This document shows, piece after piece, positions 43,980 to 55,316 of a stretch of 64,000 bases of DNA. How positions within the stretch are numbered: the first letter of the stretch is position 1; each line of letters opens with the position of its first letter. The translations under genes and the position numbers were made by a program. The DNA comes from Blasia pusilla (lineage: Eukaryota; Marchantiophyta; Marchantiopsida; Blasiales). The notes beneath the pieces were generated by a model. It did no database searches. It saw only the letters and a list, made by a program, of their open reading frames with translations, and was not told the origin of the DNA. Where the stretch lies: positions 18,724,001 through 18,788,000 of the forward strand of contig CM114275.1 in the NCBI GenBank assembly GCA_050084515.1, given 5' to 3'.

Positions 43980-46270
43980 GGGAGTGCTACGATGACACCC
44001 TTGGATACTACACCCATTGTGTGGTGTGCCCCGGAGGAGGGTATTCGAGTGTTAGATCTCTTTGGAGGGATTAGCAGCGGGTTAGCTGTTGTTTTGCAGG
44101 CAAGAGTGCGAGTACAGCAGTACTTGTATGTGGAGAGTGATGATGTTGCGAGGCACGTCTCACTACAACATGTGGCGCAATTACGCCTATGTTTTCCCGA
44201 CTCATTGTCTGCGTCCGCAGTACAGGGGTACCAGAATTCCCTACCGAGGGATATTTTGTTGTTGGGGGCGCAGGACTTAGAGCGGGTAGGGACCATTGAT
44301 TCGGTCATTGCCGGTTGGCCATGTCAAGGCCAATCGAGTGCTGGACGAGGCAGCGGGTTGGCTGACACTCGGTCCAGGTTGTTTTGGGAGATGTTGAGGG
44401 TCTTACGGCGATTCAGTGAGAGCACCAGTCTCGTTCTCCAGCCTACATTCTGGAGAATGTGCCGATCTTAGGAGACTCCAGGTTACGGGTCGTGACGAGT
44501 GCTCATCAGGTGCGTGTCTGGATCGGCCCAGCAGTGTTCTTGGATGCGGCGAGTGTAGGTTCTAGAGCCCATCGCCCGCGTCTATGGTGGACCAACTTGG
44601 TACCCCATGCGGTGTTATAGAGGGCGTATGCGAGAGTGGAGCGATGTCGTATAGTAAAATCAACCAGTGTGTAAACTCTTCGTCATTAAGTGTTAGATAG
44701 AGTTTCATTAGTATTAAGTAAATTAGCTTAGAAAAAGGAGATTCTTATGTTTAAACCTCTTTATGGTGCCTTTTTTATGCGGGCCCAACTTTAGGAAAAG
44801 GAGGTAATAAATAAAAGATGACTTTATAAAAGTAAGGTAGTTGCTTTAATGAAAAGCAAAAGTAGTCTTAGTTGGTGGTTAGGTTAGTTGGGGTAATTTG
44901 GAAAATATCATGTGGGTAAAAGAGGATATTTTGGAAGAGATAAGAGGAAATCTACTTGTGTCAAAATGTGATTGGCTAAGCCTTGAGAGGAAGTCATGTG
45001 GCACAAGATAAGATAAGCTCTATTTCGTACTCTTGTGGATCCCTTGTGAGTATATAAAGAGGAGGGACCTTCAAGGGTTGATCATCTTCTATTCCACATC
45101 TTGAGTTTCTCGTGTCTCTCTTGAGTGTATGGCTTTGGGATTGCTTGCTCTTCCAATGAGAGTGGATCACCCCTCTTGGGAGAGTAACTTGATCATGGTC
45201 TATTCTTCGAGAGGTTTCTAGAGTGTGGTGTGTGTGTGGGGGGGGGATGAGAGGTTTGTCACCGTAGAGGAGTTAAGTCATACTAAAATAGCGGATGTTT
45301 TGGCTTGTTACTTTCCCAATGAGAGTGGATTATCCCTCTTGGGAGAATAACTCCGCCAAAATCCATTCTTGAAGAGAGTAGAGAATGTCTGTCAAGCATG
45401 GATAGGGGTGGAGCACGAGCTGTGCCCGACTTTCCTTTCCTCAATCCTTACCATGTCAAGGTAATCTTTGTAGATAGGCACTGGTTCACTCGCTATTTAA
45501 TTTATCACTTTGGGGAGGCGTTCATGAACTAGTTCATGCAATCTCCAACTCCGGTGATTCTTCCTATCGTCACATATGGAAGGACATGGGATTGTACTTT
45601 GTATGTCCTTATATAGCGATCCATGGATGTCAGTAGGCCTGGTCAAGTAGGGTTTAACACTAGTTGTGCTATCTTCCTCGTGTACAAACGTAAAATAGTT
45701 TATAGGGATTTTATAATTAGGAATTTTGGGGTCCGATGTTACGAAGAAGTGATCGCCTCAGCACTTCCATTTGTGATAACTGTCGTGAGAGAATGGAGAG
45801 TGTACATCATAATTTTGTATTGAAAAAGGAGAACTTATTAGAGAGTTCACCTTGCATCGACTGCATCTACCGCAGCTAGAAGGCCCGCCCTTGCTCGAAG
45901 AAAGATTCTCGACACGACAGCGCCCCTCCCCTTTGTTAGTGGATTCTATTTCGATCCGGTCCCGATCACAAGCAAGTGAGGCACGATGATCGACCACCCG
46001 ATCGTGATCAACGGGGTAGTAGGCAGCGGGCAGCCAGGCTTTGCCCACGTTTGTGAGTTTTCCCGCTTCCTATGCATACAAGGAGGCCGGTCCTGGCTTG
46101 GTTTGGGATGACCAGGTTCAGCGGTTGGTGGAGCCCAACGCCGAGAGAGAGAGGAGCGGGGATTTCCCACAGGAGTGACGGCAGTACCATCGTGTAGAGG
46201 CATCACGACGCCATGTCTTGGGTCAGCGATGGACCTGAACTTCTTGACATGGATCCTTAGCTTGGGAGTG
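43980..46270 (+). pseudogene. Copy B C5-cytosine DNA methyltransferase (DNMT3-like), interrupted
   Basis: Coding parts are 43980-44644 and 45920-46270, split by a solo LTR. Motif I RVLDLFGGISSGL (44046-44069 for the core), motif IV VIAGWPCQGQSSAGRG (Pro-Cys-Gln codons at 44319-44327) and motif VI ILENVPIL (Glu-Asn-Val at 44453-44461) are all intact, as is SRAHRPRLWWTN. A one-base frameshift lies between IV and VI (near 44435). After the LTR come PGLVWDD, EPNAERE and a decayed LGQ-MDL block. Compared with copy A, the active-site loop here is canonical. The reaction would be transfer of methyl from S-adenosylmethionine to cytosine C5. Confidence 0.9.
44645..45919. mobile_element. Solo LTR inside the copy B methyltransferase gene
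   Basis: A 1275-bp AT-rich block starts TGTCGTATAG and ends CGACACGACA, so its ends are short inverted repeats (TGTCG/CGACA). The flanks are GCGA and GCGC, a 4-bp duplication with one mismatch. A TATA box (TATATAAAG) lies at 45051. Methyltransferase sequence resumes after it. There is no internal coding sequence. A direct duplication of CCAATGAGAGTGGAT at about 45155 and 45317 is visible. Confidence 0.75.
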
Positions 46271-46599
46271 GGCTGAGCGTCGTATGAGATCGCGACAGAT
46301 CACACGGCCGGTTGCGTTGGGAGCCCCATGCCTACCGAGACGGTGGAGGTGGTGGGGCGAGACCCGAGGAGATCTACGCACCATGGGAGATCGGGAGAGA
46401 CACCCTTGGACTTCTTGGGATGTTTTGAAGGTACGCAAGGAGATGATAGCCACAAAGATCGAGCGTGGTTTCGGCACCGCACGTGGAGGAGATCGAGTTT
46501 GCGCTGGTCGCAGAGAGCGGCCGAGTGTTGTTGTTCGAGACAGGGTTGCACCATAGCAACCACCAATACCCGCGCCGGAGAGTCCTACCGTAGTCACGA

Positions 46600-48040
46600 T
46601 GGAGACTTGGGAGCCAGATATGGGCCCTAAGTTGACAAGAGGAGAGCGGCGCCGAATACATCAGTTCCTCAGGAGTTATAGGAGTTGCTTTGCGTTTAGC
46701 ATGGAGGATTTGGGTATGCTGAAGGGACCGGGGATCCACATTGAGTTGTCGAGTGATATGCCGATCTTGTGACGACCCTACTAAGGTGCAAAGTGATATG
46801 GAGAGGGCTCGATTGAGTAGGAGCCAAGACTTGGTCGGAGCAGGACTAGTGGAGATGTCGCATGGGGAGTATGCATCTGCCACTGTCATGCCCGCCAAGA
46901 AGGATGTGCATGGCAACTGGACGGATAGGCGGATGTGTGGGGATTACCGACCTATCAATCGGCACACGAAGTCCGATAGGTATGCCATGCCCACCCCTGA
47001 GGAGATCTTTGATGCGATTGGTCACGCAAAGGTCTTCAGTTCATTGGATTTGCGAGCTAGATACCATCAGCTGCCTATCATATTGGAGGACAGGTAGAAG
47101 ACGGCATTTTGGGGCATTGATCCTCACGGGAAGGATTGTTTGTACCAGTGGCGGTTCTTACCATTTGGGTTAAAGAACGCCATGGCTGAGTTTCAGAGGG
47201 TCATGGATAGGATCTTGGCTGGTCTGGATTTTGCTAGGTGTTATATTGATGACATCGTAGTCTTTAGCGCCACGGTTGAGGAGCATGAGCAACATCTAGA
47301 GGAGGTGTTTCGACAATTGCAATTACATGGGCTGAAGCTACATCCAGGCAAGTGCAAGTTCTTCTACGACCAGATTGATTACTTGGGTCATACGATATAC
47401 CCAGGGGGCCTTGGTGTTCAGCAGACGAAGGTAGAGGCTATCTCACGCATTCCACGCCCTCTGAGATGTGAGCCGTGTTCGCGCATTCATGGGATTGGCG
47501 AACTTCTATCGGCGATACGTCAAGGGATTCAGTTCGATTGCAAAGCCGCTGACCTTGCTCACCAAGGTGGATCACGAGTGGCACTGGAAGGATGAGCAGG
47601 AGCGAGCATTTCAGTTGCTCAAGGACAGGTTGACGTCCGCACCCATCTTGAGGAGGCGTCCTTTCCAGTTGCACACAGATTGGAGCATGTTGGGGCTTGG
47701 AGCGGTGCTCACCCAGCATGATGATGAGGGTAGAGAGTTTGTGGTGGCTTACGCTAGCCGCTTGAACAACGCTGCAGAGGCGGGTCACACTCGTATGAGG
47801 GTGAGTGCTTGGTCGGTGTGGGTGTCGCGCATTTTAGGTGTTACTTATTCGGCAACCCTTTACCATCATCATCGATCATCAACCACTGAAGTGGTTGATG
47901 GAGTCTGACAAGCTTACAGGGAAGCTTGCGAGATGGGCTCTCTTGTTGCAGGAGTATGATTTTCAGGTGGTACATAGACCTGGAACGCTCAACCAGGATG
48001 CAGATGGGTTGAGTTGTAACCCATGCCCGAGTCAGTGAGA
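46600..48040 (+). pseudogene. Copy B reverse transcriptase and RNase H
   Basis: Begins METWEPDMG like copy A. The RT has RMCGDYRPIN, SSLDLRARYHQLP, YQWRFLPFGLKNAMAEFQR and YIDDIVVFS, then GKCKFFYDQIDYLGH. Stops are near 46770 and at 47095 (Trp codon to TAG), with a frameshift near 47465. RNase H follows: QLHTDWSMLGLGAVLTQ, then IIDHQPLKWLMESDKLTGKL and VVHRPGTLNQDADGLS at 47838-48038. Catalytic Asp residues remain. Confidence 0.9.
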
Positions 48041-48269
48041 TGCGACTAGAGCTCGATGGCATGGAGAGAGTGATGAGGAGTCGGTGCCAGGATGGCACGC
48101 GCCACCTATTTAGGCATGTTGGCTATGGAGAGCCGAGTGTGGAGACCGATGGCGAGGTCTAGTGGAGAGTCTTTGGATCCCGAGGCGGTGAGGACACGAC
48201 AAGTGGCCGAGATATTCATGATGATGGAGTAGTCTTAGAGTACCTTCGTACTGGCAGCCTTGCGAGCAC

Positions 48270-49660
48270 CATGGATGCTAGAGAGCGGGATCGGATCCTA
48301 CAGCGGGCCAGACGGTTCCGTTGGGAGGGGACACATGTTTTTAGGGTTTGGGAGGATGGTAGAGTACGCGTAGTGCCGCATCCTTTGCAGAGAGCACGAC
48401 TAGTGCAGCATGCCCACGAGGAGTTGGGTCACTTTGGGGTGAAGCGGACGTATAGCTTGCTCCAGATTCAGTATTGGTGGCGAGGCATGCAGACTGACGT
48501 TCAGCAGTTTGTTGCCAGGTGCATGGTGTGTGATCGGGTCCGAGCATCGTTCAATGCTCCGACTCCACAGTTGCATCCATTACCGATCATGGGCTAAGGG
48601 TATAGATGGAGTTTGGATTTTGCAGGACCTTTGCCCTTGACGGAGCGTCACAGTCGTTATGTGTTGGTGATGGTCGAGCACTTCTCGAAGTGGATCGAGT
48701 TGGTTGCATAGCCTGACAAAGCAAGTGAGGGAGTAGCTTATGCCTTCCTTGACAGAGTGCCGAGTCATTATGGCGCACCACCGAGGTGTTGATGCACCAG
48801 GGTACGGAGTTTCGCGGTGAGTTCAGGCCTTGTGTGATCGGTGATCGACCACCGCACGACCGAGATCATCCCGAGGCGGATGGATTAGCGGAGAGAGTTG
48901 TGCAAACAAAGTGAAGAGGGGTTTACGCAAGTATGGCTTGCAGAGAGGTCACCTAGAGATTGGGACCTCCGTTGCCATGGTTGGCGATGGGATCTGGATT
49001 CAGCAGCAGGCATCCTTAGCGTCTTTTTCACCGCATTTGCTACTTTATGGCCGAGCCGATTTACGTCGCGGCCATTCGTCGAGATCTTTGGTGAGGTGTT
49101 GAACCTTGATGACCCAGATGTATGGGTGCGAGCATGTTCTCGTGAGGGCTGAGTTATTTCGAGAGTGATGCCCATGGCGTTCGAGAACTTGGCGATTGCA
49201 CAAAGATCGGATACGTTGAGGTATGCGACTATTCGAGGTGGTGGTTATCGACCAACTATCCGGAGGTTTCATCAAGGAGATTATGTCTATTTGCAACAGA
49301 CGGCACCGACGACGTTGGATGTGACTGCAGGGCGCACTATCTTGAGAGTGCGTGACATTTTGCCATCGGGTGTTCTCTTGCTGGAGGGATGCGATGGTAT
49401 GGTATGGAAGGACCATGTGCGTAATTGTACGCCATGTCACCTTCCTAACATTGATGGTACAGTAGATCCGAGCTTAGTAGTAGTTCCTGCAGGCTTGCGT
49501 TGTATGTTGTGTGGTTCTGCCCGTGGTGCGGCCACGATGCTAGTCTGTGATGGGTGTTCGAGAGGATGGCATATGGCATGTTTGACGCCACCTCTCACTA
49601 GGGTTCCTTAGGGACGATGGATGTATCCCAGATGTACATAGAGAAGGTAGTTCTACATTC
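48270..49660 (+). pseudogene. Copy B integrase with C-terminal PHD finger
   Basis: The zinc motif HEELGHFGVKRT...CMVCDRV lies at 48410-48540. A stop at 48596 precedes WSLDFAGPLPL (first Asp). The second Asp region and the Glu region (DHPEADGLAERVVQ) are frame-broken around 48780-48910. The open stretch 49165-49611 ends CMLCGS...MLVCDGCSRGWHMACL. A stop and then RWMYPRC follow, where the seventh zinc ligand is Tyr. Together with copy A, where a different ligand is lost, the ancestral C4HC3 PHD finger is clear. Confidence 0.85.
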
Positions 49661-49810
49661 CGACTTGTGTCTATGACATGGATGACAAGGAGGCGACTAA
49701 CGATGGGGCCACATGAGCACCCGGCCTTCTTGCTCTTAGCGTCCGAGAGATGTATGTCATGGTAGGTAGGGATAGATGGCTATCTGGAGTTAGAGGGACC
49801 TAACCACCAG

Positions 49811-50589
49811 CTAGGGGGGCGATTGGAGATATTTTGGTTCTTCTTGTCTCGTTGTTTGGATGCCATGAGTTAGCATGGGATCATGCGTGTTTGTGTGTGT
49901 GTTCGGTGACAGCGATGTATGTTGTGTAGCGATGTGTATGCGCACGACAACTGTCACGTCTTTTAGGATAGATCGGTGGGATCTAATAGAGCGCCTTCAT
50001 GAGTAGATGAGGACACGCCCAGTAGGTCGAGGGTGACTTTGAGGCCCTTGGAAACCCTGAGATAGCAGGTTTCCTTCGTTCGGCTCATTTGGAGCCATAT
50101 TGAGGAACTTACTATTTTAGGTAAGTACCATTTTGAGTATATGATCGACTTACTATTTTTGGTAAGTGGCCCTTGACCTCCTACATCAGGTCAAGAGCCA
50201 AGGAGGTGACTTGGGAGAATAGGTAACCATGGAGAGAGCTTGGGAGAGGAGAGGGGTATACCTCAAGGAGAGAGAGCTTGAGAGCTCATTCTCTTTTTGT
50301 TGAACCTCTTGGCATGAGGCGGCGGAGCTATGGTACCTTGCCTTGTGAGTGTAACCCAAGCCTCTCATTAGGAGAATGGGTTTGGTTTGACATGAGAGAG
50401 AGTGCACACCTTTGAGAGCTATGTTGTGAGATGGTGGAGAGAGAGATTGGATCTTACTTTAATTGGAGATATTTTGGTTCTTCTTGTCTCGTTGTTTGGA
50501 TGCCATGAGTTAGCATGGGATCATGCGTGTTTGTGTGTATGTTCGGTGACAGCGATGTATGTTGTGTAGCGATGTGTATGCGCACGACA
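49811..50589 (+). repeat. Copy B 3' end: polypurine tract, X1, L', X2
   Basis: The polypurine tract CTAGGGGGGCGA (49811-49822) is followed by X1 (49822-49949, 128 bases, ending CGACA) and then two bases, AC. L' follows (49952-50461), a near-copy of the element's first 510 bases starting TGTCACGTC. X2 (50462-50589) differs from X1 by a single base. So the element reads L...X1-L'-X2. The L'/X2 junction has a short similarity (GATTGGA/ATTGGAG). Confidence 0.85.
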
Positions 50590-50593
50590 ACTC

Positions 50594-52700
50594 GGTTTTC
50601 GTTGACGATTGTCGTTTCTATTATTCCACGAGCATTTTATTTTTTTAAGTGCCACTTGCCAACCTAAGTACCAATGACCAAGGGCAAAGGCTGAATTATC
50701 ACTATCTACAAGACCATTGCAGTCGTCTCATCATCAAACGCTATGCATCGACTCATTGCAAATACCATCTAGCAATGTTTGATGACCTTGTGGCTTATAG
50801 GGTCAATTTTGGTTTATTTTTGTTACGCCTAGTGATTGGTAGTTGCTCAACATCAATCGAGTATCGTGCCGTGACGCCCATAGCCAAATGCGTCACCAAT
50901 TTTTGTGTCGTCTTACTTGTAGCCGCACCGCGCTATCTTGATCACATAGCCATGCCAACACTAGGACATAGAGCGTTTATTTGCAATCAAAAAGGAGATG
51001 CATTTTCTTGTGGCATTTTGTCATAGAGTGATGTGCCATATGAGGTTGTTCTATGTGGCCATTACCATTGTGCAGTATCACTTGTTAAATAGAGGAGTTA
51101 TTTTCATGACCAAGTTGGGATCAAGATTGAAATTGCTAAGGAGGGAATGTAGATTGACTATCACATATTTAAGAATTTTAGTTGTGGGTAATTGAGAGAT
51201 TATGCCCTCCTCACATGACACATAGAGTGATCATGTGAGGAGGGCATGAGGGTCATCACAACATCCTTTTGGGACTTTGAAATGAAAGTTCTTGGGAGTA
51301 GCCTTAGGACCCGATCCCATGCAGCCAAGGTTCCCACGACTTGGACCCAATCTTCCAGGTCTTTGTTGATACGATGAATGGGATGCACGCAAGTTAATGG
51401 GACCTGGAGAAAATTTGCATCGTTAGGACGTAGGGCGCAAGTCTTTGTGACTATATTACCACCCATTTCCAGTCATCTAAAACCAGCGAGGAGGAAATAA
51501 CAACTACATAAAAAAATCTTTTGGTTGCTATACGTAGGGTACAATAACCCCAATTGCAACTAGGCACGGAGCGGTCCTTTCTTTTATTTCTGACTCAAAA
51601 TCACTAATATGGAATATTGCATATTGTATTAAAATTGAAGAGTATTCATTAATTTATTTTAATCATAATTCAGTCACTTATTGAATGTGAAACCCACACT
51701 ACTCATCAATTTTCAATGAAGGAGATACAATGAATACAAGTTACAAGAATCAATTATGTTCAATGTTTTAGTTTTTTTTTACTATAGACCAACGAACTAT
51801 CCCAAGTGGATAGGAATACAATACATATAGAAATAAACGCTTGGCACTCATTTTGGTTTGAAAATAAAGAGCTAATTTAAGAAACACATGGTTCTTGCAT
51901 TGTCAATGAAGTAAATACCAAAGCTAAGGTTATATTGAAAACCATTGTGCACCATATATCATAAAAAATGATTGAATGCATTGTTTTTTAATATCTTCTT
52001 CAAAAGTTAGAAACCAAGCTAATGTTGGATGAGAACTCAAGTCTCAAAAACATTAGTTCCAAAAATTAATCTTGCAATTGGAATTATTATATTGCCTTGT
52101 ACTGCAAGTTTGTTTAAAGTTCAACTATGAAGTTAAGTTCTTTGCTAAGTCGAGAAGAAACTATCTTGGGTATGGACCTAGAAGTTGCGGAGCATCCATG
52201 ATTTCCATTGGCAAACAAGAGAGATTTTGCATAAGACATTTACGTGCCTAGGGAGGTCAATCATTGTCACTTAGGAAATTATAAAGCTCCACCCTATCAG
52301 ACATTTTATGAAGCACTAGAGCGTCACCTACGGAGCTGAGTGAGGGATGCAACACCCTTCTCTATCGCACCTTAGAAGAGTTGGGAGAGTGATTTGAGCA
52401 CAACATGGGAGAGGAGAGCATATATGACCGCCCTCAATTATACAATATAGGAGGGGCCAGGAGTAATCACACCATAGGTACAACACAATATACCTTGAGT
52501 TTGGAGTGCAATATCTAGAATGCAAGGTGGTTATTGTGAGCCCATGCAATCAAGACCTATGCCATTACATCTGGATCAACAACAACCAAGAGTGATTTTC
52601 TAAGCCTATGGCCAACGATGCATTGTAGCTAGGGGCATGATGGCACAATACTCCATTGATACTTACTGGCTACCTATCATTATATATCGTAGAGCAAAAA
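50594..52700 (+). pseudogene. Copy D continued: decayed leader and gag
   Basis: This resumes copy D after the copy B insertion. It matches copy B 40300-42250: AGTGATTGGTAG, ATC-AGTATCGTGCCG, GAGTGATC-TGAG and GAGGGTCATCAC at 51215-51255. TTGAGTTCTTTGCTGAGTT appears as TTAAGTTCTTTGCTAAGTC, followed by GAAGTTGC-GAGCATCCA. No frame is open. Differences are mostly C/G to T/A at former CG sites. Confidence 0.75.
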
Positions 52701-52701
52701 T

Positions 52702-55316
52702 CACTAGAAGAAATCCTTCTTTTTATGATTAGATTTTATGACTGGTACGAGTTATATATCATCATCCATGACTAGAAATGTCTATTTATGCCTAAAGACA
52801 CTAAAGCCAAATCATTTATTCCAAATAGTTTGAATGACTAGCATGGTTTGATGAAATGGCATGAAAAGATAAATCATATCATCATCATTATTACATCATG
52901 TATATGAAATGGCAAGAGATTCAATGCCATGAACTAAATGAATAAATATTTTCATCCATCCATATGTCACATCATCAATCCTAATCCCTCCCATCTTCCA
53001 TCTTCCATTTATATATCCATTCAAACTCAAACCATTAATCCCATCTGTCCATCCATCATTTTTGTCCGTCCATGCGTCCTACCCTACATCTATCCATCAA
53101 CTATGTTTCCATCTACACTCCATTCATCAACCCCATTCTATCCCCTTTAACTTCATCTATCCATATAGCTTGTCCTAAATCTATCATGTGGGTTAGCCAA
53201 AAAGTATAAAAGGTAGGATTCGAACTTGCATCACTAGCACAGACTAAAGTCATCCACTATTGATCCACACATTCATAATTAAAACAAATACAAATAGTAC
53301 ATAGAAAATATCACTCTCCCTTTTCTGCACATTTCTATATATATCTACTTTATGAAACTTGCATTTATGTAATTTATTTTTACCAAAATTTTCTTGTCAT
53401 TTTAAAAGTTTTTGAGTCTTTAAGGAGGTAGATCTTTATATCTAGAATAAAAATAATTTCAAATATTTAAAAATATTATTTTACATAGTATTATAGAATA
53501 TATCATAATAATTCCATCATACATATCATGTATTATTATGATCCTTCATATAATAAAATATTTCATCAATCAAGTAAATTTTTAAAAGATCCAATATCTA
53601 TAAAATTAAATCATTAAAAAATTTACTTTTTAAATCCATATTGTACCCAATTTGTAGAATTAACTCAATTATAAGTGTGTAAATGGAATTTTTAAAAATT
53701 TAACTTTCTGGTAAAATTTTTGGAAACAATTGTCTAGAGAAATTTTTTGGATTTATCTTATACAAAATTGAGCTCTACATACGATGAATAATTATCTTTT
53801 GATTTAAAAAATACACATTATATCAAATAAATAATGAAAGTTCAATTATAGTGGTTTTGATGGATAATTTATAAACTTCAAATATAGGAAAATTGAATAT
53901 TATTTGGCAGCCTAAAAGACTTGAGAAATTGAGAACTATTGAATACATGACATCATCTTTAAGTTAGAAGACTCTTAAAATTGGAATAAAATTCAATTTT
54001 TTAGATTATATGTAGAAGTTTTAATTTTGATTGAGACAATGTTCTAACTCTAAATTTTCAATTAAAAAATCCTGCAATAATCCCATGCCCATGTTTTTCT
54101 TTAGTTGGAAAATTTTCAATATTTTAGTTGAGTGGCGATAATATTGGATATAGAAGACTTCATCTTCACAATGACAAAAGGATCAAGGTTTAGTATATGA
54201 TTCTACATCATGGTGTGGTATTATTTCTTGGTTTTAGCTATGCTTCTAACTTAATAGGTGGATGATCCTAAAACTTTGTAAGCACTTTTAATATAGAATT
54301 AATATCAAAATGAGGTTGAATAATCCAATTTTGCTGTTTTATTTCTTTGAAAAAAAGGGATTGGTACCAAAAGTATCCATACATCCTCTAACCACAACCA
54401 CATAGGCTACCCGGAAACGTCAAGACTACAATATGGGTATAGGTTGTGTTGCAACGAATCTCTTGATTCTTATAGTTTATTTTGTTATTCCAAAAAGTGT
54501 AAATTCACAAAGTGGGATAGCCTTATAAATTTCAAAGATGATGACCAAGTAAATCTTACTAGATATTATATTATAAATTTTTAGATCATCTTAGAATTGA
54601 AAGATTCAACTTCTATTACAATCTCCTTTAATTATAACTCCACTTATAGACATGCTTTGGATCTATACTAAAATAAGCATATTCATCACAAGATAATACA
54701 TGTTATGGAAAATTTTCATAAATGTTCACACTAGTCCATTCGTATTTTGTGCATTGCATTCAAAATGATGGATAATTATGAATTATCTATCATTATTATA
54801 TAATTGAATGACTTAACCTCTTAATTAAATTTTAAACGATTTTATTAGCTAAGAGGACAAGAAATCTTATTGGATGAAAAAAACATGTCTTAATAGAAGA
54901 TCTATTCTAAAATAAAGGAGGGGTTCTATAATAATAATAGAGATTTACAAGACGTTGGTTTCGTACTAGCAAAAGAATCAAGCTTGTAATTCTAGATTTT
55001 GGTTAAGTATTATTTGTAAGCTTAGGTTAATATTAGTAAATTGCAACTATTGGTGGGCTAAAATTATGATAGACGAGGAAAAAATTACTTATGAACATTT
55101 TAAGTATTAGCCTTTGTTTTTCAAGTATGACTACGCTAACTAAACTAGTGAGAAGTTGTGTCCACTATATGTTTGTTACTATTTGAGTCATAAATATATG
55201 AGAAATTTATTCTTCTAGTCATTAAAAAAATGACTAAACCATTAAAATCATAATCTCAATCATTTTTTCTTAGTCATATATTTCATGATCATTAAAACCA
55301 AGTTTTTCTTGTAGTG
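52702..55316. mobile_element. Non-autonomous CACTA (EnSpm-type) transposon
   Basis: The left end is CACTAGAAGAAATC at 52702 and the right end is GTTTTTCTTGTAGTG, finishing at 55316; CACTACAAGAAAAA is the standard CACTA terminus. The 3-bp flanks are AAT and AAC, one transition apart. Sub-terminal TGACTA/TAGTCA words occur repeatedly within about 200 bases of both ends. The 2.6-kb interior is AT-rich and has no transposase frame, so it would depend on an enzyme from elsewhere. It lies in the copy D gag remnant. Confidence 0.75.
53205..53285 (-). tRNA. Degenerate tRNA-like sequence
   Basis: The minus strand reads TGCAAGTTCGAATCCTACC, a T-arm with a standard TTCGAAT loop. The stem has two mismatches, each explained by a single G-to-A transition from GCAGG/CCTGC. 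Upstream AATAGTGGATGAC resembles an A box. I cannot assign an anticodon or a full cloverleaf. It could equally be a tRNA-derived SINE piece. Confidence 0.25.

Larger units (their letters stand above)
38994..50589 (+). mobile_element. Gypsy-like element copy B, with DNA methyltransferase and PHD finger
   Basis: A plus-strand relative of copy A. It begins TATCACGTC (TG changed to TA; the same site at 49952 reads TGTCACGTC) and ends CGCACGACA. The 4-bp duplication is ACTC (38990-38993 and 50590-50593). It sits in the leader of copy D. Gene order is as in copy A. The RT is about 85 % similar to A by eye, so A and B are different subfamilies or old sisters. It carries a solo LTR in the methyltransferase gene (44645-45919) and a duplicated 3' end. 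Many single lesions make it non-autonomous. Confidence 0.88.

Noticed and set aside
48885-49175. Minus-strand frames across copy B integrase
   Set aside because: They are shadows of the plus-strand pol sequence, which has recognisable integrase motifs.
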